Below, in pieces: positions 1-9,641 of a DNA stretch of 64,000 bases (the first letter of the stretch is position 1; each line of letters begins with the position of its first letter). The DNA lies in the NCBI RefSeq assembly GCF_038070105.1, contig NZ_JBBPBZ010000002.1, forward strand, positions 3,392,501 through 3,456,500, read 5' to 3'. This DNA is from Methylocystis sp. IM3 (GTDB lineage: Bacteria; Pseudomonadota; Alphaproteobacteria; Rhizobiales; Beijerinckiaceae). A model generated the notes under the pieces. That model was not told where the DNA came from, searched no databases, and was given only the letters and a program-made list of their open reading frames with translations. The translations under genes and the position numbers were made by a program.

Positions 1-1069
<1,069 letters not shown>

Positions 1070-1102
1070 AACTTATGTCCTCGTGAGAGCTTTGACGACG
1101 CC

Positions 1103-1573
1103 TTACCAGCGATAATGCGAGAAGGCGCGGTTGGCTTCCGCCATGCGATGCGTGTCTTCGCGCTTCTTCACCGCGGCGCCGCGGTTGTTGGAGGCGTCGA
1201 GCAGTTCGGCCGACAGACGGTCGACCATGGTCTTGTCGTTGCGGGCGCGGGCCGCGGTGATGATCCAGCGGATCGCCAACGCCTGACGGCGCTCTGTGCG
1301 CACTTCGACCGGCACCTGATAGGTGGCGCCGCCGACGCGACGGGAACGGACCTCGATCGCCGGCGCGACATTGTCGAGCGCCTGCTTGAAGACCGCCAGC
1401 GGATCGCTCTTGGCCTTGACCTCGACCTGGTCGAGCGCGCCGTAGACGATCGCCTCGGCGACCGATTTCTTGCCGTCGTACATGATCGAGTTCATGAACT
1501 TCGCGAGCACCACGTCGCCAAACTTGGCGTCCTCGATGACCTCGCGCTTTTCCGCCCGGTGACGTCTCGACAT
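1103..1573 (-). CDS. rpsG: 30S ribosomal protein S7
   Basis: S7 is a primary assembly protein that binds the 3' domain of 16S rRNA and lines the mRNA exit near the E site. The product from the ATG at 1571-1573 ([12 protein letters not shown]) is 156 residues, the normal bacterial length, and includes the typical segments [14 protein letters not shown] and [11 protein letters not shown]. The frame is open 16 codons further upstream, but that extension has no family counterpart, and a purine-rich stretch (GAGAGATCAGG) precedes the chosen ATG. It lies between rpsL and fusA in the str operon, 118 bases after rpsL. In E. coli S7 represses this operon translationally; that is family knowledge and no site was identified here. 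Confidence 0.97.
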   Translation of the reverse strand: MSRRHRAEKREVIEDAKFGDVVLAKFMNSIMYDGKKSVAEAIVYGALDQVEVKAKSDPLAVFKQALDNVAPAIEVRSRRVGGATYQVPVEVRTERRQALAIRWIITAARARNDKTMVDRLSAELLDASNNRGAAVKKREDTHRMAEANRAFSHYRW

Positions 1574-1691
1574 GACCTGATCTCTCTTTTTCACCGTGAC
1601 GGCCGAATCTGTGCCGGCCATCCGCTGATCTTGTTTCCCTTAGAGCCCCGAGCCGCGTCACGCGCCCGGGGCGACCCTTGCTACGCTCGGG

Positions 1692-2063
1692 TCACTTCGG
1701 ACGCTTCGCGCCATATTTCGAACGGCGCTGCTTGCGGTCCTTGACGCCCTGCGTGTCGAGCACGCCGCGCAGAATGTGGTAGCGCACGCCGGGAAGATCC
1801 TTGACGCGGCCGCCGCGGATCATGACCACCGAATGCTCCTGAAGGTTGTGACCTTCGCCCGGAATGTAGCCGATCACCTCGAAGCCGTTGGTCAGACGCA
1901 CCTTGGCGACCTTACGAAGGGCCGAGTTCGGCTTCTTCGGCGTCGTCGTATAGACGCGGGTGCACACGCCGCGCTTCTGCGGGCAGGCGCCGAGATGGCG
2001 GGCCTTCTCGCGATACGTCTTCGGGTGACGCGGCTTGCGGATCAACTGGCTGATCGTCGGCAT
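1692..2063 (-). CDS. rpsL: 30S ribosomal protein S12
   Basis: S12 sits at the decoding centre and controls translational accuracy. The 123-residue product starts at the ATG at 2061-2063 ([12 protein letters not shown]); a TTG one codon upstream would add a single Met and is not needed. An AAGGA Shine-Dalgarno lies about 8 bases upstream. The streptomycin-region motifs [13 protein letters not shown] and [13 protein letters not shown] are of the wild-type (sensitive) form, with both lysines that are mutated in resistant strains still present. It is the first gene of the rpsL-rpsG-fusA operon. Confidence 0.97.
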   Translation of the reverse strand: MPTISQLIRKPRHPKTYREKARHLGACPQKRGVCTRVYTTTPKKPNSALRKVAKVRLTNGFEVIGYIPGEGHNLQEHSVVMIRGGRVKDLPGVRYHILRGVLDTQGVKDRKQRRSKYGAKRPK

Positions 2064-2121
2064 CAAAAAGTCCTTCGCTTCGCTCTAATCGCGAATGGCG
2101 GATGTTCGGGTTGACCCGCTG

Positions 2122-2184
2122 GCGCGTCGGTTCAAAGACGCGCAAACGAGCGAAGCGCCGATGGCCGCAAAGCCAAGGCGCTTC
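2122..2184 (-). promoter_or_regulatory. Two hairpins in the rpsL leader
   Basis: Two perfect inverted repeats lie 60-120 bases upstream of rpsL. GAAGCGCC at 2152-2159 pairs with GGCGCTTC at 2177-2184 (8 bp, 17-base loop), and GCGCGTC at 2122-2128 pairs with GACGCGC at 2137-2143 (7 bp, 8-base loop). Neither is followed by a T tract on the minus strand, so they do not look like terminators. They could be leader structures for processing or feedback control of the str operon; that role is inferred from position only. Confidence 0.4.
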
Positions 2185-2789
2185 TAACGCAGAGGACCCC
2201 AAGCATGGCCCGGGATCGTGCCTTCCTGTCCGACGCCGCAAGGCGACGGCATGATTACCAATCCGGCGGGGCCGGCATTACTTGGCGGTCACAGGCAAGG
2301 CGACAGCGTTTAAGTTCGGAAGGTCGCGAGCGCGGCGCTCACCGACGGCGTGAACTTACGGCCTGTCGAAAGTGGGCGGAACCTAATCTCGCCTTCGCGA
2401 GGCGTCAAGCGAAGATTGTGCGTGCGCCAGGAAAAATTAGGCAAAAAAAAAGGCGCGTCGATTGCCGGCCTCTTTTGCGTGCGTCGCCGCTTGGAACAAG
2501 CAGTCAAAAACAAGTGGTCAAAATAAAGAAAACGCGAGCGCCGCCGCTCGGGAGAGGCAGCCTGGCGTTGGCGACGACGCCCGCCCCAGTGACGAGACCG
2601 GGGGCCGAGAAGTCGCGTTCAGCGCGGGACGGACAGTTTCACGCGGGGAGACAAGGTCGGCCTCGCTTGCGCTCTTTGGTCGCAGAGACCAAGGACTCGG
2701 TTCCTTTCGCAAAAGCCGGTAGAAAAGGCTTCAGCGGCGCCGACGGCGTCAAATAGGGACTTGATCAAGTAAAGGGAGGAAAGCCGAAA
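2185..2789. other. Intergenic region between the str operon and the ydcH-like gene
   Basis: About 600 bases separate the divergent rpsL and ydcH-like genes. Both strands hold open frames (for example 2205-2756 plus), but they are Arg/Ser/Gly-rich, have no recognisable domain and overlap each other on opposite strands, as expected by chance at this GC content. A run of nine A occurs near 2443-2451. The rpsL promoter must lie in or near this region, but no convincing -35/-10 pair was found. No RNA gene was recognised. Confidence 0.5.
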
Positions 2790-3029
2790 ATGAGCCATGT
2801 CGCGCATGAGTTGCACGAAGAATTTCCCGAGAAGGCGCAGGCCATTCACGCGCTGAAGGCCGCAAATGCGCATTTCGCGCGCATCGCCGAGGAATATCAC
2901 ACGCTCAACCGCTCGATCCACCGCATGGAGACCAATGTCGAGCCGGTCGACGATTCGACGATCGAGGATCTGAAGAAGAAGCGCCTGTCGCTCAAAGACG
3001 AGATCGCCGGCTTCCTCGCGGCGATCTGA
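2790..3029 (+). CDS. YdcH family (DUF465) small protein
   Basis: This 79-residue, highly charged, helical protein matches the DUF465/YdcH family: an N-terminal segment (MSHVAHELHEEFPEKAQAIH), a middle helix with NAHFARIAEEYHTLNRSIHR and a C-terminal LKKKRLSLKDEIAGFL. The pattern suggests a short coiled-coil hairpin. No biochemical function is established for the family. The ATG at 2790 has a clear Shine-Dalgarno (GGGAGGA) about 11 bases upstream. It stands alone between two intergenic regions. A possible hairpin follows it (GGCGCGGC 3050-3057 with GCCGCGCC 3074-3081) without a T tract. Confidence 0.85.
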   Translation: MSHVAHELHEEFPEKAQAIHALKAANAHFARIAEEYHTLNRSIHRMETNVEPVDDSTIEDLKKKRLSLKDEIAGFLAAI

Positions 3030-3566
3030 CGGCCAAAGCCCTTCTGAGGGGCGCGGCGAAGACTGTTTCAGCCGCCGCGCCGCCTTCGCCCGATGAGCGA
3101 AGCTTTTGCATGGACGCTTCTCCGAAGCTCGCGCGCTTTGCGCGCCGCCCTCCAACGCCGCCGCTCATTTGACTGCCGCTGATTGGACCGCCGGGATGGC
3201 CGGAAGAGACGCCTTTGTCTCGCTCGCGCCCGGGCCTTCCCCGCCTATCGTCATGATTTCGCCTGCTTTCCCGCTTCAAACCGCGATTGGGGTCGCATTG
3301 GCGACCGAAAGCGTATATAAGAGTGGCAGGAGGCTGTCGCAGGCAAGCATGCCTCTTTGATGCGCATCAGGCGTTCTTGGCCGATTGAAAGGCCACATTT
3401 CAGCCGCGATGGGCCGGGACTTTACGGGCGATGGAAGCTTGAAAGTCGCCGGGCGACATTACCGGCCTCGCGCCCCGATTGAAGCATTCCGGGCGCTTCG
3501 AGGCCAAAAAATGTTCCGACGGACAGCCAGCCGCGCTCATCGCCGCCAACAAAGCAAAGGGTGATC
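3030..3566. other. Intergenic region upstream of chvI, with a 12-bp palindrome
   Basis: No gene is supported in these 537 bases; the short open frames lack family matches or start signals. A perfect 12-bp palindrome, TGATGCGCATCA, lies at 3358-3369, about 200 bases before chvI, and an AT-rich GTATATAAG lies at 3313-3321. The chvI promoter is probably in this region. No classical -35/-10 pair with normal spacing could be fixed. Confidence 0.4.
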
Positions 3567-4265
3567 ATGCCGACCATCGCTCTCGTGGACGACGATCGCA
3601 ACATTTTGACCTCGGTGTCCATCGCGCTCGAGGGCGAGGGCTACCGCGTGCAGACCTATACCGACGGCGCTCAGGCGCTCGACGGGCTGCGCGCCAATCC
3701 GCCGGATCTCGCGATTTTCGACATAAAGATGCCGCGCATGGACGGCATGGAGCTGCTCCGCCGCCTGAGGCAGAAGTCCGATATTCCGGTGATCTTTCTC
3801 ACCTCCAAGGACGAGGAGATCGACGAGCTTTTCGGCCTCAAGATGGGCGCCGACGACTTCATCCACAAGCCATTCTCCCAGCGTCTCCTGGTGGAGCGCG
3901 TGAAGGCGATCCTGCGCCGCGCCAACCCCAAGGAGGCGGCCGCGCAGAAGGAGACGGAGGCCAAGGTTCTCGAGCGCGGCGCGCTGGTGATGGACCCCGA
4001 GCGCCACACCTGCACCTGGCGGGGCGATCCCGTCATCCTGACCGTGACCGAATTCCTCATTCTGCAATCGCTCGCCCAGCGTCCCGGCGTGGTCAAGAGC
4101 CGCAACGCGCTCATGGACGCGGCCTATGACGACCAGGTCTATGTGGACGACCGCACGATCGACAGCCACATCAAGCGGCTGCGCAAGAAGTTCAAGGTCG
4201 TGGATACCGACTTCGAGATGATCGAGACGCTTTACGGCGTCGGCTACCGCTTCAAGGAAGCGTGA
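3567..4265 (+). CDS. chvI: Response regulator ChvI (OmpR family)
   Basis: This is the DNA-binding partner of the sensor kinase ChvG in the alphaproteobacterial envelope and acid-stress system. Residues 1-120 form a receiver domain with the acidic pocket at D8-D10, the phospho-acceptor D52 ([10 protein letters not shown]) and the conserved Lys in IHKPF. Residues about 135-230 form an OmpR-type winged helix ([43 protein letters not shown]). The product is 232 residues from the ATG at 3567; a GTG two codons upstream is also in frame, but the ATG start matches the family ([10 protein letters not shown]). chvG follows after 10 bases, in the conserved order chvI-chvG-hprK. Confidence 0.93.
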   Translation: MPTIALVDDDRNILTSVSIALEGEGYRVQTYTDGAQALDGLRANPPDLAIFDIKMPRMDGMELLRRLRQKSDIPVIFLTSKDEEIDELFGLKMGADDFIHKPFSQRLLVERVKAILRRANPKEAAAQKETEAKVLERGALVMDPERHTCTWRGDPVILTVTEFLILQSLAQRPGVVKSRNALMDAAYDDQVYVDDRTIDSHIKRLRKKFKVVDTDFEMIETLYGVGYRFKEA

Positions 4266-4275
4266 CGGGACGCCC

Positions 4276-6171
4276 ATGGGCGCATTCGAGAGCGGCGACG
4301 TGCTGGCGGAGGACGCGGCGGAGGCTTCGGCCGCCGGCGGGGCCGCGCCGCGGCTGATCGACGCGCCCGTCCGGCCGACGCCGCGCCGGGTTCGGCCGCT
4401 CGGCCTGCGCCTGCGCCGCCTGATGCGCACGGCGCAGTCGCATCTCTCCTCATCGCTGACGCGACGCATCGTCGTTCTCAATCTCGGCGGGCTTGTGGCG
4501 CTGCTCGGCGGCTTCCTCTATCTCAACCAGTTCCGCGAAGGCCTCATCGACGCGCGCGTGCAAAGCCTGCAGACGCAGGGCGAGATCATCGCCGCCGCGG
4601 TCGCCGCCTCCGCGACCGTCGACACCGACGCCATCACCATCGATCCCGAGAAGCTCCTGAAGCTCGCGCCGGGCGAGAGCGCCAGCGCCGGCGAGGGCCA
4701 GCTGGCGCTGGAGTTTTCGCTCAACCCCGAGCGCGTCGGGCCGCTGCTGCGCCGCCTCGTCTCGCCGACGCGGCTTCGGGCGCGCATCTACGACCGCGAC
4801 GGCTATCTCCTGCTCGATTCGCGCTCCGTTTCGGGCCGCAGCAACATTCTGCGTTTCGAGCTGCCGCCCACGGGGCAGACCACGACGATCGACGCGTCGT
4901 CTTTCCTGCAAAAGTCGCTTGATTTCCTGCGCCGGCTGACGCGCCGTCCGGAACTGCCGCTCTACGAAGACATCGGCATGGGCAATGGCAGGACCTATCC
5001 CGAGGTCGCGAGCGCGCTGGAGGGCCGGGCGCATTCGGTCGTGCGCGCCAACGCCAAGGGCGAGACGATCATTTCCGTCGCCGTGCCGGTCCAGCGGTTC
5101 CGCTCCGTGCGCGGCGCCCTTCTGCTCTCCACCATGGGCGGCGACATCGACGCGGTCATCGCCACCGAACGCTGGGGCATCATCCGCATCTTCCTGGTCT
5201 CGGCCGGCGTGATGCTGCTCCTGTCGCTCTTCTTCACCAATACGATCACCGAGCCGATGCGCCGCCTGGCCGAAGCGGCCGAGCGGGTGCGCCGGGGCGC
5301 GAAGTCGCGCCACGAAATCCCCGATTTTTCGGACCGTCCCGACGAGATCGGACATCTCTCCGCGGCGCTGCGCGACATGACGACCGCGCTCTACAATCGC
5401 ATCGAGGCGATCGAGCATTTTGCGGCGGATGTCGCCCATGAGCTCAAGAATCCGTTGACCTCGCTGCGCAGCGCCGTCGAGACGCTGCCGATCGCGAAAA
5501 CGGACTCGGCGCGCGACCGGCTGCTCGCCGTCATCAAGCACGATGTGGGCCGGCTCGACCGGCTGATCAGCGACATTTCCGACGCCTCGCGGCTCGACGC
5601 CGAACTCGCCCGCGCCGACATGCAGGACGTCGATCTCTCGAGGGCGCTCATCACCGTCGTCGACGTCGCGCGCGCCATCGAGCGGGGCGACGGCGTCGGC
5701 GTGGAGCTGACGATCCGGCAATATCCCAGCGACTCCCCACGCCAACGCTGGCGCGTGCTCGGCAACGATTCGAGGCTCGGCCAAGTGTTCAACAACCTCA
5801 TCGACAATGCGCGCTCCTTCTCGAAACCGGGCGGCGCCGTGCGCGTGTCGCTGTGGCCGGAGTGCGCCAAGGGCCCGGGCGGCGCCGCGCTCGAGGGCTA
5901 TGAGATCCTCGTCGACGACGACGGGCCGGGCATTCCCGAGGGCGCTTTCGAGCGCATTTTCGAACGCTTCTACACCGACCGGCCCGAACAGCGTTTCGGC
6001 CAGAATTCCGGCCTCGGCCTCGCCATCTCGCGGCAGATCATCGAGGCGCATGGCGGCCGCATCCGCGCGCTCAACCGGACCCTCGCCCATCCCGACGGCA
6101 CGGACGAACCGGCGCCGGGCGACACAGTTCTCGGCGCGCGTTTCGTCGTCTGGCTTCCGGCGGCGCGATGA
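4276..6171 (+). CDS. chvG: Sensor histidine kinase ChvG
   Basis: This is an inner-membrane kinase that phosphorylates ChvI. The order is a cytoplasmic N-terminus of about 60 residues rich in Ala/Arg, a membrane helix at about 65-83, a periplasmic domain to about 300, a second helix at about 302-321, HAMP, the dimerisation/phosphotransfer domain with H388 (VAHELKNPLTSLRS), and a C-terminal ATPase domain with NNLIDNARSF, VDDDGPGIPEG, FERFYTDR and GLGLAI. At 631 residues it has normal ChvG/ExoS length. The stop overlaps the hprK start (ATGA), so the genes are co-transcribed and probably translationally coupled. Confidence 0.93.
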   Translation: MGAFESGDVLAEDAAEASAAGGAAPRLIDAPVRPTPRRVRPLGLRLRRLMRTAQSHLSSSLTRRIVVLNLGGLVALLGGFLYLNQFREGLIDARVQSLQTQGEIIAAAVAASATVDTDAITIDPEKLLKLAPGESASAGEGQLALEFSLNPERVGPLLRRLVSPTRLRARIYDRDGYLLLDSRSVSGRSNILRFELPPTGQTTTIDASSFLQKSLDFLRRLTRRPELPLYEDIGMGNGRTYPEVASALEGRAHSVVRANAKGETIISVAVPVQRFRSVRGALLLSTMGGDIDAVIATERWGIIRIFLVSAGVMLLLSLFFTNTITEPMRRLAEAAERVRRGAKSRHEIPDFSDRPDEIGHLSAALRDMTTALYNRIEAIEHFAADVAHELKNPLTSLRSAVETLPIAKTDSARDRLLAVIKHDVGRLDRLISDISDASRLDAELARADMQDVDLSRALITVVDVARAIERGDGVGVELTIRQYPSDSPRQRWRVLGNDSRLGQVFNNLIDNARSFSKPGGAVRVSLWPECAKGPGGAALEGYEILVDDDGPGIPEGAFERIFERFYTDRPEQRFGQNSGLGLAISRQIIEAHGGRIRALNRTLAHPDGTDEPAPGDTVLGARFVVWLPAAR

Positions 6172-6629
6172 CCGCCCGGACGGAGTCATATCTCCACGCC
6201 AATGCGGTGGCGCTGGGCGAGCGGGGCCTGCTGTTGCGCGGCCCTTCGGGCGTCGGCAAGAGCGCGCTCACCCTTGCATTGATCGCCCGCTTTGCGGCCA
6301 GGGGCGCCTTCGCGCGGCTCGTCGGCGACGACAGGGTGCGCGTCGACTCCCAAGACGGCCGGCTCGTCGCCCGCCCCCACCCGGCGATCGAAGGGCTCAT
6401 CGAAATCCGGGGACTCGGCCTGGCGCGCGTTCCCTTCGAGAGGGCCTGCCGGCTGGACGCCGTCGTCGATATTTCGAACCCCGGCGAAACGCCGCCTCGG
6501 CGCCCGGAGGACGCCCAAAGAAGCGTCCTTCTGCGAGACGTCGCCCTGCCGCGTCTTTGCGTTCAGGGCTGCGACGACGTCTCTCTCGAAAGAATTGTCT
6601 TTTTCCTTCAGAGCATTAACGCATTTTGA
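6168..6629 (+). CDS. hprK: HPr kinase/phosphorylase, short alphaproteobacterial form
   Basis: In this group HprK phosphorylates HPr on a serine and links the nitrogen-type PTS to ChvIG signalling. The 153-residue protein is the short form that lacks the N-terminal domain of the Firmicutes enzyme. It has a P-loop at residues 25-32 (GPSGVGKS), the acidic motif VGDDRV and the signature segment IEIRGLGLARVPF near residue 80, equivalent to the HprK/P signature. It overlaps chvG by 4 bases and lies upstream of EIIA and HPr, its expected partners. The order is typical of Rhizobiales. Confidence 0.9.
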   Translation: MTARTESYLHANAVALGERGLLLRGPSGVGKSALTLALIARFAARGAFARLVGDDRVRVDSQDGRLVARPHPAIEGLIEIRGLGLARVPFERACRLDAVVDISNPGETPPRRPEDAQRSVLLRDVALPRLCVQGCDDVSLERIVFFLQSINAF

Positions 6630-6647
6630 AGCGATATCGCGCTTTTT
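6630..6647 (+). terminator. Weak terminator-like hairpin after hprK
   Basis: Immediately after the hprK stop, AGCG (6630-6633) can pair with CGCT (6640-6643), and a run of five T follows (6643-6647). The stem is only 4 bp, so termination would be inefficient. It would separate chvIG-hprK from the EIIA/HPr genes only partly. Confidence 0.3.
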
Positions 6648-6709
6648 GCTTGCCAATTCCGCGGCGACGCACAAAATGACGGCCCTGGCGAGCGACCGGC
6701 AAAATAGGA

Positions 6710-6737
6710 TTGGGCGGCGCGGCTCAGCTTGTATATG
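6710..6737 (+). promoter_or_regulatory. Candidate promoter for the EIIA-HPr pair
   Basis: TTGGGC at 6710-6715 and TATATG at 6732-6737 are separated by 16 bases and lie about 90 bases before the EIIA start, in a 195-base gap after hprK. The fit to a housekeeping promoter is moderate. It would give EIIA and HPr their own transcript in addition to readthrough from chvIG-hprK. Confidence 0.35.
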
Positions 6738-6824
6738 CTGCCGCAGGGGGCGAAAAGCCGTGGCGGGATCGGCGCCAGAACCGCTTCGCGCAGCGCGAGA
6801 CGTCTTCATGAGTGGTAGGGTCTG

Positions 6825-7226
6825 ATGATCGGAATGGTCTTGGTGACCCATGGCCACCTCGCCACGGAGTTTCGCGCCGCGCTCGAACATGTCGTCGGGC
6901 CGCAGAGACAGCTCGTCTCCATTTCCATCGGCCCGGATGACGACATGGAGCGTCGGCGGGCCGATATTCTCGAAGCGATCCACAAGGCCGACAGCGGCGA
7001 CGGCGTGGTGCTGCTTACCGACATGTTCGGCGGCACGCCGTCCAATCTGGCGATTTCCGTGATGAACGGCGGCAAGGTCGAGGTCCTCGCCGGCGTCAAT
7101 CTGCCGATGCTGATCAAGCTGGCGTCGGTCCGCGACACGGCCACGCTCGAACAGGCCGTGCTCCAGGCTCAGGACGCCGGGCGGAAATATGTTTATATCG
7201 CCAGCCGAGTTCTCAACCCGAAGTGA
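6825..7226 (+). CDS. PTS EIIA component, mannose/fructose (ManX) family
   Basis: This cytoplasmic phosphocarrier of the EIIA-Man fold accepts phosphate from HPr. The 133-residue protein starts MIGMVLVTHGHLA, with H9 as the expected phosphorylation site, and contains the family motifs LTDMFGGTPSNLA and GVNLPMLIKL. No membrane EIIB/C/D components are near, so it is presumably regulatory, as in other alphaproteobacteria where EIIA-Man, HPr and HprK form a signalling cascade. HPr starts 7 bases downstream, so the two are one operon. Confidence 0.92.
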   Translation: MIGMVLVTHGHLATEFRAALEHVVGPQRQLVSISIGPDDDMERRRADILEAIHKADSGDGVVLLTDMFGGTPSNLAISVMNGGKVEVLAGVNLPMLIKLASVRDTATLEQAVLQAQDAGRKYVYIASRVLNPK

Positions 7227-7233
7227 CTTGAAT

Positions 7234-7536
7234 ATGACCGAAGCGCAGGAGCGGGGAGCCGAAACGGCCGTCTCCCGCGATCTTCCGATTGTCAACCGCA
7301 AGGGCCTGCATGCCCGCGCGACAGCCAAATTCGTGCAGTGCTGCGAGAAATTCGACGCCGAGATCACCGTCGCCAAGGATGGCGAGACCGTCGGCGGCAG
7401 CTCGATCATGGGCATTCTGACTCTTGGCGCCGGCCAGGGCTCGACGATCACGATCACGGCGAGCGGGCCCCAGGCCCGGGAGGCGCTCGACGCCCTCGAC
7501 GCGCTCGTCGCCAACCGCTTTGGCGAGGACGAGTAA
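7234..7536 (+). CDS. ptsH: HPr family phosphocarrier protein
   Basis: HPr shuttles phosphate from enzyme I to EIIA proteins. Starting at the ATG at 7234 gives 100 residues: a short N-terminal extension, then NRKGLHARATAKFV with the active-site H26 and GGSSIMGILTLGA with S57 at the regulatory serine position targeted by HprK. The frame is open upstream into the EIIA gene, but the ATG 7 bases after the EIIA stop fits family length. Having both the His and the Ser site agrees with the hprK gene about 600 bases upstream. Enzyme I is not in the window. Confidence 0.93.
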   Translation: MTEAQERGAETAVSRDLPIVNRKGLHARATAKFVQCCEKFDAEITVAKDGETVGGSSIMGILTLGAGQGSTITITASGPQAREALDALDALVANRFGEDE

Positions 7537-7691
7537 AGGCCGGCGCCGCCGGCGCGGCCCCGCCCAGGCCCGCCCCAGGCCCTCCTCGCTCCCCGCCGCA
7601 AGGCCGCGCGCGGCGATCGCCCTCGCGCCGGGCCTTGCGCGGCGCAAGCGGCGCCTGTAATCGCTGATCGAGCGGCAAAACGGCGGGGTCG

Positions 7692-9512
7692 ATGTCGGTC
7701 CTCAGAATCTACGCGCGCGTTCTCGGCGAGTTGCGCCCGCAGGCGCGCCTGTCGCTCATCCTGGTCGCCGCCAATCTTTCGTTCGCCATCGCGCAATTCG
7801 CCGAGCCGATGCTCTTCGGCCGCATCATCGACCGCATGACGCAGGCGCAGGCGCCTGGGCAGACCCTGACCTGGAGCGATCTGCTGCCGCTCCTTCTCGC
7901 CTGGGCGGGCTTCGGCCTGTTTTCGATCGGCGGCGCCATCCTCGTCGGGCTCAATGCCGACCGCCTCGCCCATCGCCGCCGCCTGGCCCTTCTGTCCGAC
8001 TATTTCGAGCATGTGCTCAATCTTCCGCTGACCTTCCACACGGGCGTCCATTCGGGGCGGCTGCTGAAGACGATGCTCGACGGCTCCTCGGCCATGTTCG
8101 GCCTGTGGCTGTCGTTCTTTCGTGAAAACTGCGCCTCCTTCGTCGCGCTCTTCATCCTTCTGCCGGCGACCCTCTTCCTCAACTGGCGGCTGGGCGGCCT
8201 GCTCATGCTGCTCGTCGCCGTCTTCTACATGGCGACGAGCTATGTGCTGCGCCGGACGGAGGCGCTTCAGGGCGCGGTCGAGCGCCACAATTCCTCGCTC
8301 GCCGAGCGCGCCTCGGATGCGCTCGGCAACATTCCCGTGGTGCAGAGCTTCACGCGCATCGAGAGCGAATCGCATGCGCTGAGGCGCATCATCGACGATC
8401 TTCTGGCCGCGCAGATGCCGGTGCTCTCCTGGTGGGCGCTCGTGGCCGTGGCGAGCCGCGCCTCGGCGACGCTGACCATCCTGTCGATCTTCCTGCTCGG
8501 AACCTGGCTGCATCTCAAAGGCATGGCGTCGATCGGCGAGATCGTCACCTTCACCAACTTCGCCACCATGCTGATCGGGCGGCTCGAGCAGGTCGTCGGC
8601 TTCGTCAATGTGCTTTTCCTGCAATCGGCGAAGATCGGCGATTTCTTCGCCGTGCTCGACACGCAGCCCGCTGTCGCCGACCGGCCGGACGCGCGCGACG
8701 CCGGGCGCCTGACCGGCGCGGTCGCCTTCGAGAAGGTGACCTACTCCTATGACGGCCGCCGCAAGGCGGTGAAGAATGTCAGCTTCCAGGCCAAGCCCGG
8801 CCAGACGATCGCTCTCGTCGGCGCGACGGGGTCGGGCAAATCCACGACGCTCGGCCTGCTCCACCGCGTCTTCGACCCCGACGAGGGCGCCGTGAAGATC
8901 GACGGCGTCGACATCCGCGAGTTCACGCTCTCCTCGCTTCGCCGCAACATCGGCGTCGTCTTTCAGGAGCCGATGCTCTTCGCCCGCACGATCGAGGAAA
9001 ACCTGCGCATCGGCGACCCGGACGCGACCGAGGCCGAAATGGCGCGGGCGCTGGAGCTGGCTCAGGCCTCGGAATTCGTCTCGCGCCAGAGCGACGGCCG
9101 CGAGACGCTCGTCGGCGAGCGCGGCCGCTCGCTTTCGGGCGGCGAACGACAGCGCCTCTCCATCGCCCGCGCCCTGCTCAAGGACCCGCCGATCCTCGTC
9201 TTCGACGAAGCCACCTCGGCGCTCGACGCGACGACCGAGCGCCAGATTCAGAAGGCGCTGGAGGCGGCGACGAGAGGCCGCACCACCTTCGTCATCGCGC
9301 ATCGCCTCGCCACCGTGCGCAACGCCGATCACATTCTGGTCTTCGATCAGGGCGAGATCGTCGAAGCAGGCTCCTTCGACGCCCTCGTGGCGAAGGGCGG
9401 TCGCTTCGCGACGCTGGCGGCGGCGCAATTCATGACCGAGCCATCGACGACCGCCGCCGCCGGTCTCGAGGGGCTCCGGGAGCCGACCGCGCCGCAGGCG
9501 CGGGCGGGTTAG
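7692..9512 (+). CDS. ndvA: ABC transporter, NdvA/ChvA-type glucan exporter (fused permease and ATPase)
   Basis: This 606-residue half-transporter has an N-terminal permease of about six membrane helices (residues about 20-310) and a C-terminal ATPase with Walker A at 377-385 (GATGSGKST), signature LSGGERQRLSIARALL, Walker B ILVFDEATSALD and the His-loop segment VIAHRLATV. The start MSVLRIYARVLGEL and the segment QFAEPMLFGRIIDRM match the beta-(1,2)-glucan export family NdvA/ChvA, so cyclic or linear glucan export to the periplasm is likely. No glucan synthase (ndvB/chvB) is nearby, so the substrate is inferred from similarity. It follows HPr after 155 bases of GC-rich non-coding DNA. Confidence 0.82.
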   Translation: MSVLRIYARVLGELRPQARLSLILVAANLSFAIAQFAEPMLFGRIIDRMTQAQAPGQTLTWSDLLPLLLAWAGFGLFSIGGAILVGLNADRLAHRRRLALLSDYFEHVLNLPLTFHTGVHSGRLLKTMLDGSSAMFGLWLSFFRENCASFVALFILLPATLFLNWRLGGLLMLLVAVFYMATSYVLRRTEALQGAVERHNSSLAERASDALGNIPVVQSFTRIESESHALRRIIDDLLAAQMPVLSWWALVAVASRASATLTILSIFLLGTWLHLKGMASIGEIVTFTNFATMLIGRLEQVVGFVNVLFLQSAKIGDFFAVLDTQPAVADRPDARDAGRLTGAVAFEKVTYSYDGRRKAVKNVSFQAKPGQTIALVGATGSGKSTTLGLLHRVFDPDEGAVKIDGVDIREFTLSSLRRNIGVVFQEPMLFARTIEENLRIGDPDATEAEMARALELAQASEFVSRQSDGRETLVGERGRSLSGGERQRLSIARALLKDPPILVFDEATSALDATTERQIQKALEAATRGRTTFVIAHRLATVRNADHILVFDQGEIVEAGSFDALVAKGGRFATLAAAQFMTEPSTTAAAGLEGLREPTAPQARAG

Positions 9513-9641
9513 CGGCTGCGACAATGCGCTGCGCCTTTCCTGGAAGGAATGTAAGAAAGGCAAATTGACCACGAGGCTTGCCGCTCCGTAAATTCCGCGC
9601 CAAGCGCCCGAGCGGCGTTCTGGTCGAGAAATGAGCGGCTT

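Noticed and set aside
2205..2756. 183-codon plus-strand frame before the ydcH-like gene
   Set aside because: No Shine-Dalgarno, low-complexity basic composition, no family match.
6186..9572. 1128-codon open frame on the minus strand
   Set aside because: It is antisense to hprK, EIIA, HPr and ndvA, has no domain and reflects third-position GC bias.
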